From contig JADJFA010000042.1 of assembly GCA_016708875.1 (NCBI GenBank), positions 62,001 to 126,000 of the forward strand: a stretch of 64,000 bases of DNA, written 5' to 3'. The notes under the pieces were generated by a model, which was not told the origin of the DNA, searched no databases, and saw only the letters and a program-made list of their open reading frames with translations. The stretch's first letter is position 1. Each line of letters starts with the position of its first letter. Shown here in pieces: positions 37,529 through 46,231 of the stretch. A program made the translations under genes and the position numbers. This stretch comes from Lewinellaceae bacterium (GTDB lineage: Bacteria; Bacteroidota; Bacteroidia; Chitinophagales; Saprospiraceae).

Positions 37529-37655
37529 TTTTTTTGATTGACGAGTGATGAATACATGATTGTTGATTTTGATGTGCCGCCAGAGCCAAATATTCAGCTC
37601 TGGCGGCACATCAAAAATCAACAATCATGTATTCATCACTCGTCAATCAAAAAAA
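37529..37655. repeat. Nested double inverted repeat
   Basis: Outer arms 37529-37570 and 37614-37655 (42 bases, perfect) carry the GATTGACGAGTGATG/GAATACATGATTG words. In their loop sits a second perfect inverted repeat, GATGTGCCGCCAGAGC (37571-37586) with GCTCTGGCGGCACATC (37597-37612), around a 10-base loop. It lies between two minus-strand genes. Confidence 0.9.
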
Positions 37656-37673
37656 CCTCAAAAATAAAATTTC

Positions 37674-38144
37674 CTACAAAAATCTAAATACCAGTTCCAT
37701 CTCAAATCCCGCCCGAATGAGCGAGGCCGCCGTTTTTTCGCGGGCATTGCCATCCTTGGCGTATTGCTGCCGTTTTTTGTCGAGGAGTTTTTGGAGCAAG
37801 TTTTCGTACTCGGTTTGATCAATCGAATCGAGGGCCTGGTTCACCAAGGCTGGCGATATATCTCGCATCCGAAGTTCCTGGCGAATGCGCACGCGCCCCC
37901 AATTGTTATAGCGGAATTTGCCCCCGGCGAAAGCCATGGCAAAACGTTCTTCGTTGAAAAATTTATCCTCCTGGAGCACCTTAAAAATCTGCTCCGCATC
38001 GGCCTGTGTCAACCCGAACTCCGACAATTTGCTACGCACTTCCTTGGGACAGCGCTCGCTGTAGGCGCAGAAACGCTCCAGTTTTTGGAGGGCTTCGTCG
38101 GGGGTGACTTTTGAATGCCGCAAAATGAACCAGGTTTTTGCCAT
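37674..38144 (-). CDS. recX: RecX family regulatory protein
   Basis: A 156-residue protein made of three-helix RecX repeats: VTPDEALQKLERFCAYSERC, PKEVRSKLSEFGL, then GGKFRYNNWGRVRIRQELR and ALDSIDQTEYENLLQKLL. RecX binds RecA and limits filament growth. The first 12 residues (MAKTWFILRHSK) are not RecX-like; they are the frame-shifted reading of the DUF1801 remnant in which the ATG lies. So the start codon seems borrowed from a truncated neighbour. No recA is nearby. Confidence 0.88.
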   Translation of the reverse strand: MAKTWFILRHSKVTPDEALQKLERFCAYSERCPKEVRSKLSEFGLTQADAEQIFKVLQEDKFFNEERFAMAFAGGKFRYNNWGRVRIRQELRMRDISPALVNQALDSIDQTEYENLLQKLLDKKRQQYAKDGNAREKTAASLIRAGFEMELVFRFL

Positions 38145-38298
38145 TCAGCACAAACGTTGGAATGGCGTACTTGATGGCTTCTATCGCATCTGGCGCTGCT
38201 TTCTGGATGGTTGCGCGGATCTGTTCCAGTATTTCCCGGGTTTCATTTGGGTAGCTGGCGATATAGTCAGGGATGGAGCTGGGCGTATTTGTTGTCAT
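38105..38298 (-). pseudogene. DUF1801 gene remnant fused to recX start
   Basis: From ATG 38298 the first 64 residues match the N-terminal half of DUF1801 (YdhG-like) proteins: IPDYIASYPNETREILEQI, KAAPDAIEAIKYAIPTFVLN and LVHFAAFK. After FKSH the sequence becomes recX read out of frame and ends as nonsense at 38032. The second half of the DUF1801 domain is missing, pointing to a deletion that joined the two genes (or an assembly join). Confidence 0.7.
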
Positions 38299-38350
38299 AA
38301 GTCGGTGAAAGGTAGGATGATGGCCGCGTTCTTAAAATCCTTGGACAAAA

Positions 38351-38426
38351 TTATTTCACGCAACGACGCAACGTTTTGATTGTCTGGAGATTTAACGTTG
38401 TGTCGTTGTGGCGTTGTGTGAAATAA
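38351..38426. repeat. Intergenic inverted word repeat (CAACGACGCAACG family)
   Basis: TTATTTCACGCAACGACGC and AACGTT (38351-38374) pair with AACGTTGTGTCGTTGTGGCG and TTGTGTGAAATAA (38394-38426) around a 19-base loop. It lies just downstream of the TonB receptor stop. Confidence 0.8.
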
Positions 38427-38429
38427 TCT

Positions 38430-40612
38430 TCAAATTTTCACCCCAATCGTAACCACCACACTTCTGCCATCTGAGGGCCAAACACCGGCGCCCGGATAAA
38501 ACGTCGGCCGTTTGGTGAAGTAATGCTCATCAAGCAGGTTGTTCACATTGAAGCGAAGGATGAAATTGCGGTAGCGGTATGAGGCATTGAAATCCAGCAA
38601 CCCATAAGCAGGAACAAGGCCGACCGCGCCAGTTGCAGAAGTTTCCACCGTGTTCAAAGGGTCGGCAAATGACTCCGCTGTATAGCTGTACAAAAGCGAT
38701 GCGCTCAGTTTTTTATACCGAATATTCAAGCCGTTGCGGCTGATGATTTCGGGCACACTTTCCACTTTTTTCCCTTTGATGCTGCGATTTTCCTTGCCGT
38801 TGATGCGAATGGAATCGCCCAGGTATTCTGCATTGAAATAGGAGGTCGAACTAAAAACGCTGGCAAAGACTTCCTCTCCAAGATAAAAGCCGTACTCCGC
38901 AAACAACTCCAGTCCATACGTGCGAGAATCGCCAATATTGGTACGGTAAAGAATGAACGTGTCAATATCTGCATCGTATTGGGCAAGGTTACCCAGACGG
39001 TTGTTGTATTGCAGGGCGAATGCTCCCAAATCCCATTTGAAGCCTCCCGCTGCACCACGCCAGCCCAATTCCGCATTATAACCATAGGCATCCTTCAAAT
39101 TTTTGCTCACTTTTTCATACACGTTGCCCGGAATAATGTCCTTAAAAATGACCGGGCGATAAGCCTGAGAGAACCCAGCGTATACCGACTGGCGTTTGCT
39201 AAAGGCGTATTCTGTGTTTAGGCCCAAGAGCGGAAAATTGCGCTTAATGGTATTGGGCAAGTCTTTATCATCGTCATAATAGGTGGTTGTGCCCGACAGT
39301 TTTGAATTGCCTGATTCATATCGAATGCCTGGGCTGACCGAGAATTTTGGGCTGATTTGGAACTTGTTTTCTATGGAGAAGGCAATATTTTGGCTTTTTA
39401 GAAAGAGGTCGCGGCCCCATCCTCCATCAATTGTCAAGTCATAATCAGTACCTGTGCTGCCTTTTCCTTGCTGCCGTCGGTTCAGGTCATTATTGATGTA
39501 CTGCACTCCCGCCGCTATTGTAGAATGCTGACCCCAAAGGGAATACTCGTGCAGTAAGCGCAATTCAGTATTAAAACTGTTGAATGCATCAATATCCACT
39601 TGTCGCCCGGCATAAGTCAGGGTGTTTGGGTTGATGGCGTCTATAACATTTGCCGTGCGGTCGAACTGTACACTGCGGCGCTCTCCCAAAACAGCAGAAG
39701 CCGTCCAACTCATGCGGGTGTGTGGACTGATTTTCCATTCAGCCGACAGGGAAGGCACATAAATTTTCGGGTTGAAATAATTGCGTGCCCGGGTGGATTG
39801 TCGCGGATCAGCCTCGAACATGGCGTCCGTAAGCGGGCCAGGAATTTGATAGGTATAGTTGGAGCGCAGCAATTCTGCTTTTAAGGCAAATTTTTCCGTT
39901 GCTGCGTACTTCAAAAGGAGGCCTTGTCCATCGTAATCCGAATTGCTGTTTTTTCGGTAACCTTCGGAAACGCGCTTGCTGTAAAAAGCGTAGTATTGAA
40001 GCTTACCGACCTTTCCTCCAACAGCATTATAACTGCTCAAAAGTCCATATGAACCAACTGAATTAATGCTTTCCAGGCCAATTGCTTTGGTGGTATCCGG
40101 TGTTTTTATCACGTAATTAAGCATCCCGCCAAACTGCGCCCCATATTGCAAAGCTCCTGTGCCTCGTACCAGTTCGATGCGTCCTATCGCTTCCATCGGC
40201 AAGCTGAAATGGCTGGCCGGATAGCCATAGATATCGGAGTTAGTCATGATCCCGTTTGCACGGATATTGAACTCCCAGCCCCGGTGTGGGTCCAGGCCGC
40301 GTGTGGAAATATTGGTCTGGTTGCCGGTGCCATCCATGTCGTACACGAATACGCCCGGGATTTTGGCAAAAATTTGTCGCGGTGTTTTTTCGGCTATGTT
40401 GGCATCAATGTTTTCGACACTGATAACCTCGCTTTTTTTGCCCGACCAGAGGTAAGTGCCACTTACTTCTGGAAGCCGCTCCACGGTTGAGCGTTGCGCC
40501 CGGATTTTTATCTCATTCAGTATTTTAAGTTGGAGGGAGTCAACGGGTGTTTGGGCAAGCGCATGGCCAAAGGCGAATAGGGCGGCTAGCCCAGGAGTAT
40601 TTTTGTGTTCAT
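38430..40612 (-). CDS. TonB-dependent outer membrane receptor, FecA-like (frame break in signal peptide)
   Basis: About 727 residues. The plug domain has ENIDANIAEKTPRQIFAKIP, VFVYDMDGTGNQTNISTRGL and MEAIGRIELVRGTGALQYG, close to siderophore receptors such as FecA; the rest is a 22-strand barrel ending in a consensus-type last strand (GRSVVVTIGVKI). The cargo, probably a ferric chelate, is inferred. Coding sequence continues upstream of the first usable codon: ATG 40612 reads MNTKILLG then stops, and one added base in the CCC at 40590-40592 gives the signal peptide MNTKILLGLAALFAFGHALA. I take 40612 as the start. Confidence 0.85.
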
Positions 40613-40981
40613 GTTATTAAAAGAAATTAAACGGGAGCAGTGGTCACGACTTGTAAAGTCGACTACTACATAAAATTTGATGATGATTTCGTGAAACCTT
40701 GCTTGTTGTTTAAAAATTTGGGAGTGGTTTCACGCTAATGGAGGCAAGTGACTAAAGCTTGTTAAAGCGGCGTTTTTGATTAAAAGACCCGGTCAAAAAG
40801 TCAGATTTTTCTTCTTAGAAAGATTTTAGGAAACATTTTTACCTAGGTTGAGTAGATCAAAGGTCAAGCCTGTTGTCGTTGAAGGCTATTTAGATTAAAA
40901 AGAGATTAAAATAATGCCATTTGTCGGGTAAATTTGTTATTTGGAGGAGTTGGTACGATGCTTGACTATATAATTTCAATT
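40613..40981. other. Intergenic region between divergent genes
   Basis: No gene. It holds the promoter of the two-component operon (40929-40936) at its right end. The rest is AT-rich with no long inverted repeat; a short AAAGTC/GACTTT-type pairing occurs near 40650. Confidence 0.5.
40929..40936 (+). promoter_or_regulatory. -7 box of two-component operon
   Basis: TAAATTTG is a full match to TAnnTTTG, 45 bases before ATG 40982. Confidence 0.5.
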
Positions 40982-41683
<702 letters not shown>

Positions 41684-41684
41684 T

Positions 41685-41826
41685 AGGGTTATTTGTTGAT
41701 TTGTTGATTTGGTTATTTGTTGTACCCGAGCTTGGCATCCGTGCCTTCTTAAATGAAAATACGAATACCAAGCTCGGGTCCAACAAATAACCAAATCCCC
41801 AAATATCCAAATATCCAAAATTACCC
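41685..41826. repeat. Nested inverted repeat between response regulator and kinase
   Basis: Outer words: GGTTATTTGTTGATTTGTTG and GGTTATTTGTTG (41687-41732) face CAACAAATAACCAAATCC and ATATCCAAATATCC (41782-41817). Inner arms: TACCCGAGCTTGGCATCCGT (41733-41752) and ACGAATACCAAGCTCGGGT (41761-41779), imperfect by two to three bases. Confidence 0.8.
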
Positions 41827-41830
41827 AACC

Positions 41831-43208
41831 ATGCAAATCCGTACCAAACTTACCCTACAATTTATCGTGCTCGTGGCGGGTATGTTGCTACTGTCGCTGT
41901 GCTTTATATATGTCAAGTTCCGCCAAATGACGGAAGACGAATTCTACGACAACCTCCGCTCTAAGGCACTTATGACCGCCGAAATGGTGCTTCACGACGA
42001 GGACAATCTGCGGCCGCTCAGCGAAACTACCACCGTGGAAGAAGAAAGCACTTTGCTCCCTTTTCGCGAAAATGTAATGATATTTAATGCCGAGATGCAG
42101 CGGGTGTTTGCCTTTAACCGAGCCGATGAACCTCCTCCTCAAAAGACCTTGCTTAATCTGAAAAATGCGGGAGAAACCCGTTTCCTAGATGGGAAACTCC
42201 ATGCATTGGGTCTGACGCACAAAAGTCGCAGTGGTCATGAATATTTGATTATCGCAGAATCGGTGTTCAATTCTGAAGGAGCTTTCCCACCTGCGCAACA
42301 TCCTGCTGGTTACCTTCTTTTTGTGTATCGGTATGGTAGCTGCTGGTGGTTGGTTTTATGCTGGCCAGGCTATGTCGCCGGTGGCAAGCATTGTCAATCA
42401 AGTAGAACGCATCCTTCCCTCCGACCTCAGCGCCCGACTGGAAGGCCAAAACAACCGCGACGAACTTTCGCGTCTGGTGTTTACCTTCAATCGCCTGCTC
42501 GACCGCATCCAGTTCGCTTTTCGGATGCAAAAGAGTTTTATATCTAATGTGTCCCACGAGCTGAAAAATCCACTTTCGGTTATTATCGCCCAGCTCGAAG
42601 TAGCGCTTTATAAAAAACGAGACAACGAAGAATATCAGGCCACCTTAAAATCTGTGCTGGAAGATTCGCGAGAGCTCAGCGAGGTGACTGAAAAGTTACT
42701 CCAACTCGCCAGGGTTCATTCGGATGGCGCCAACATTGCATTCGAGATGGTGCGGCTGGATGAGGTGATGCTTCAAACACGTTCCTCTTTACTACGCCTT
42801 CATCCGAATTACCATATCGCCTTTGACATCGTTGGCTTCCCCGAAGACGAGGAGCAACTTTGTGTTCGGGGCAACGAACCCCTTCTGCGTTCTGCTTTTC
42901 AGAACCTGATGGACAACGGATGCAAATTCTCTCCAGAAAAAAAAGTGGACGTAAAAATCCACTTCGACCCCCTCGGCAAGCACCGCGTTGAAATAGCCGA
43001 CCGAGGCCCGGGCATTCCTGCAAAAGACTTGCAACTAATTTTCCAGCCCTTTTACCGCAGTTCGGAAAGTATACATGTGCGTGGGTCCGGCATCGGGCTT
43101 TCGCTCGTGGACAGCATCATGAAAATCCACCAGGTTGCGCTCGACGTGGTTTCCACCCAAGGAAAAGGAACCACGTTTAAACTTAGTTTTCCAGCATTAC
43201 AAGCCTGA
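41831..43208 (+). CDS. Sensor histidine kinase (frame break)
   Basis: About 459 residues. Two membrane helices (LQFIVLVAGMLLLSLCFIY and about 150-175) enclose a periplasmic sensor region. Then come a HAMP domain (GQAMSPVASIVNQVERI), HisKA with the phosphorylated histidine in FISNVSHELKNPLSVI, and HATPase_c with N box LMDNGCKFSP, ADRGPGIP and GSGIGLSLV. The frame breaks at GG 42278-42279: dropping one G joins VFNSE to ELSHLRNILLVTFF, which starts the second helix. It likely phosphorylates the adjacent response regulator; the haloperoxidase gene begins 15 bases later. Confidence 0.88.
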
Positions 43209-43223
43209 GTACAACTGTTTTTA

Positions 43224-44635
43224 ATGAAAAAAACAGCTATGAGAAACTGGTTTTATATCCCTGGAAATTATAAAAAAGCATCCAGCCGATTGCTTGGGGT
43301 CATCGCTTTGGCTGGTTTCCTGACATTCCAATTTTGCCATTACGACGAGGCTGAAGAGCCTTTGGAATACCGCCATGCAACGGAGATTGCATTGGCATGG
43401 AATCAACTTACCCTTGATTTGGAACGGCATACTTTGGGATACCGTCCGCCGGTGGCTGCCCGGATGTATGCATACGTTGAGACGACTGCGTACGAGCTTC
43501 GCTACCCGGTTTGCGAAACCACATCTCTTTGGAGACCTATTTGCCTGGCTACAAAAAGCCCGGTGTGAAATTTGAAGAAGGGCAGTTTTACTTACCCGCC
43601 AGTCTCAATGCTGCTTATGCGGAAATTCTGCGTCATTTTTTCCCGAGTGCTCCTGCTGATTTGCTGCAACAAAATGAGATTTTGGAAAAAAAACATACCC
43701 AATCTTTTTACCAAAAAACAGACAGCAGGGTTGCAGAACAATCGGCCGCATTCGGAAAATCGGTCGCGGGTACGGTGTGGGCTTGGTCAAGATCCGATCG
43801 CGAAGGTCATAATGGGCATCTTTACAACTACGATCATGGCTATGAGCAACCCGTCTGCAAGGGCTGCTGGCAGCCTACTGGCGAACATCCATCGCCGCCA
43901 TTATTGCCTTATTGGGGGAAGGTGCGGCCTTTTATCACCGATGTCAATTCAATTGCGCTCAAAGACCCCGTCTCCTATGAGGAAACGCCCGGATCTAATT
44001 TCTATACCCAGGCCATGGAGGTGTATTCCGTGTCGACACCGCTGAGCAAGGAGAATCGCTGGATTGCCGAATTTTGGAGCGACGATCATCCTGGCCTCAC
44101 GCTCAGCCCTTCCGGACGCTGGATTTCCATTGCCAACCAAGCCTTAGAAAAAGCGCGTCCCCCTTTCCCTTTGGTTATAGAAACTTATTTGAAAACCGCA
44201 TTAGCGCTCTGCGATGCAGGTATCGTTGTTTGGAAGGGTAAATATTTTTACAATCTGGAGCGCCCTGAAACTTATATCGTCCAATGGATAAATCCTGAAT
44301 GGAAGGCGTTGCACCTCACACCCTCCTTCCCAGCCTATCCTTCTGGACATGCAGCATTTGGAGGGGCAGCTTCTGAAGTGTTGACAGAGGCATTGGGCAG
44401 TAATTTTCAACTCACCGACCGAACGCACAACAAACGCCCGGAATTTGCCAGTGCCCCACGCAGCTACGGCTCATTCGCAGAAATGGCGCAGGAAAATGCG
44501 GCCTCCCGCGTACTGCTTGGCGTGCATTATCGAATGGATTGTGAAGAAGGGCTTCGTTTGGGTAAGATAATTGGCCAAAAAGTAGTGAACCTGCCACTTC
44601 AGCGCAAGAAAGCAGCAGTGATCCTGAAGCGCTGA
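43224..44635 (+). CDS. Vanadium-dependent haloperoxidase-like (PAP2 superfamily) protein (frame break)
   Basis: About 470 residues. The vanadate/phosphate pocket motifs are complete: KYFYNLERP (K-x6-RP), AYPSGHAAFGGAASEVL (PSGH) and SRVLLGVHYRMD (SR-x5-H-x3-D). Family members oxidise halides or act as acid phosphatases. An N-terminal hydrophobic segment ending in a cysteine (LAGFLTFQFC) suggests a lipoprotein or exported protein. The frame breaks at 43496: adding one G turns YELRYP into YEASLPGLRNHISL, joining to PGYKKPGVKFEEGQ. It follows the kinase by 15 bases, so is probably regulated with or by that system. Confidence 0.85.
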
Positions 44636-44671
44636 GCGCCCCCTAAATTCTATCCTTCCAGTTTACTAGAA

Positions 44672-45028
44672 ATGCTTAAAATTTACCACAATACCCGATG
44701 CGGCAAAAGCCGCTGCGCGCTGCAAACTATTGAAAAGTCTGGCCAACCCGTTGAAGTGGTGGATTATTTAAAAAATCCGCCAACAGAAGCCGAATTGCGC
44801 GATCTCCTTGCGCTTTTGGGCAAAAAACCCTTGGAGCTTATCCGGCAAAAAGAACCCATTTTTCAGGAAAAATTTAAAGATCAAAACCACACTGACGAGG
44901 AATGGATCAAAATCATGATCACCCATCCGATCCTCATAGAACGTCCTATTGTGGTGTTCGACGGGAAAGCATGGGTGGCGCGGGATGAGCAAAGCCTGGA
45001 GGAGATAGAAGCCGCATTGGGAGATTAA
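44672..45028 (+). CDS. arsC: ArsC-family arsenate reductase-like protein
   Basis: A 118-residue thioredoxin-fold protein of the ArsC/YffB group. The catalytic C10 lies in HNTRCGKSRC; LLALLGKKPLELIRQ and the arginine-containing strand HPILIERPIVVFDGK match the glutaredoxin-dependent arsenate reductase type. There is no ars operon around it, so a general redox or Spx-like role is possible. Its stop overlaps that of the convergent membrane protein by 3 bases. Confidence 0.85.
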   Translation: MLKIYHNTRCGKSRCALQTIEKSGQPVEVVDYLKNPPTEAELRDLLALLGKKPLELIRQKEPIFQEKFKDQNHTDEEWIKIMITHPILIERPIVVFDGKAWVARDEQSLEEIEAALGD

Positions 45029-45777
45029 TCCGCAACGCCTTTGGCTTTGTAAGTCAGTCCAAAGATCATGGCGCCCAAAAAAGCCAGAAATATCATACCG
45101 AAAAGCGCATCGGCGTAATATTCAGGTTTCCAAAAACTTGCCAAAGTCCAGAAAATGATGGACACGGTTGCGGATAAGACCACCAGCTTCCCAAGCCAGT
45201 TTGACTTCCAGAAAAATGGAGCCAGCGCAAGAAAATAAGCCCCTGTAGAGAAGAATTTTAGGCAAGTCCAGAAATGCAGGGGACTGAAGTACATGGAGAA
45301 ATCTGTCTTAAGGTCTGCTACAAGGCCAAAAATTTCCTTCAGCATCCCATTTTCCATCACGTCAGCAATAGCCGCAAGTAAGGCAAATGTAATGGCCAAC
45401 CAGTAGTGTTTCTCGCCTATCCGCTTGCATTGAAGTGCGAAAAAAAGCATAAAGGACCCATATGCAAGGATAAAAAGATAGTCCAGGTTAGTGGATGTAT
45501 CCATGAATTGAGCCTTAAAGTAAATATCGGAAGGATCATATCTGACCAGCGTATCTGATTTTGTCCGGTCAAACAGGGCATTTATCGTTGCATTGGTTTG
45601 AGCAAACTCCAATGCTAAAATAGGACTAGCAAACCCCGCAGGAGGCTTTAAATCGGCTTTATAATTTACGAGTGACATCGCTATAACAGCGAATAAAGCG
45701 CCCACCATTGATAGGCTACTCAACAGGAAGAAGGGACGGTTTTTCATGCGCTGCATTTTATTGCAAAAGAAGAGCAT
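45025..45777 (-). CDS. Integral membrane protein of unknown function
   Basis: A 250-residue protein with about six membrane helices: FFLLSSLSMVGALFAVIAM, LDYLFILAYGSFMLFFAL, YWLAITFALLAAIADVM, CLKFFSTGAYFLALAPFFW, LVVLSATVSIIFWTLASFW and ALFGMIFLAFLGAMIFGL. A soluble loop (about 45-95) follows helix one. No family recognised. The start could also be the internal methionine at MKNRPFF, eleven residues in. Confidence 0.7.
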   Translation of the reverse strand: MLFFCNKMQRMKNRPFFLLSSLSMVGALFAVIAMSLVNYKADLKPPAGFASPILALEFAQTNATINALFDRTKSDTLVRYDPSDIYFKAQFMDTSTNLDYLFILAYGSFMLFFALQCKRIGEKHYWLAITFALLAAIADVMENGMLKEIFGLVADLKTDFSMYFSPLHFWTCLKFFSTGAYFLALAPFFWKSNWLGKLVVLSATVSIIFWTLASFWKPEYYADALFGMIFLAFLGAMIFGLTYKAKGVAD

Positions 45778-45902
45778 TCCTTATTAATTGACATGCTTAA
45801 GTTGACTCAATCTTTACCTTGGTATACAAACTGCGGGGTCTTAAGACCCACGCAGGGCACAAAATTGACTTTCCAAAGTTTCATCAATATTATCACAGTC
45901 AG

Positions 45903-46155
45903 AAACATGAGTCATGCGAATCAGGGGTAAAACCTTGAATTCTTCGGATCAAAGAGCCACGTAGTGGTCCCGATCTATCGGGATTTATAGAAAACGAATT
46001 CACATCTATTTTCAGAGCCGCGTAGCGGCGGCACCGTGTCACCGCTACGCGGTTCTGATCAATTTTCTTGGTCGGTTTCTATAAATCCCGATAGCTCGGG
46101 ACCACTACGTGGCTCTTAATACCGTTTTTACCCCTGATTCGTATGAATCATGTTT
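45903..46155. repeat. Three-layer nested inverted repeat
   Basis: Outer arms 45903-45934 and 46121-46155 (ATCAGGGGTAAAACC / TTTTTACCCCTGAT with a few mismatches). Middle arms 45952-45993 and 46076-46117, 42 bases (AAGAGCCACGTAGTGGTCCC / GGGACCACTACGTGGCTCTT). Inner arms 46013-46032 and 46038-46057 (CAGAGCCGCGTAGCGGC / TCACCGCTACGCGGTTCTG). It fills the gap between divergent genes. The middle arm contains two small palindromes of its own (CCACGTAGTGG, CCCGATCTATCGGG). Confidence 0.9.
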
Positions 46156-46181
46156 ATTTTCAAAAAATATCCCCCTCCCCC

Positions 46182-46211
46182 TTGCGGCGAAACATTTTTA
46201 AAATAACTTTG
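46182..46211 (+). promoter_or_regulatory. Bacteroidota promoter of the XrtN locus
   Basis: TTG (46182-46184), a 19-base spacer and TAACTTTG (46204-46211), which matches the Bacteroidota -33/-7 consensus; ATG 46232 follows 20 bases later. It lies just outside the nested repeat. Confidence 0.65.
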
Positions 46212-46231
46212 CATCTCAAAGTAATTTTAAA

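Noticed and set aside
38032..38298. A complete DUF1801 protein
   Set aside because: Family similarity ends at about 38105; the rest is recX in another frame, so it is a remnant.
45947..46120. Structured region taken for an rRNA or tRNA gene
   Set aside because: The pairing is explained by nested inverted repeats; no tRNA arms or rRNA motifs are present.
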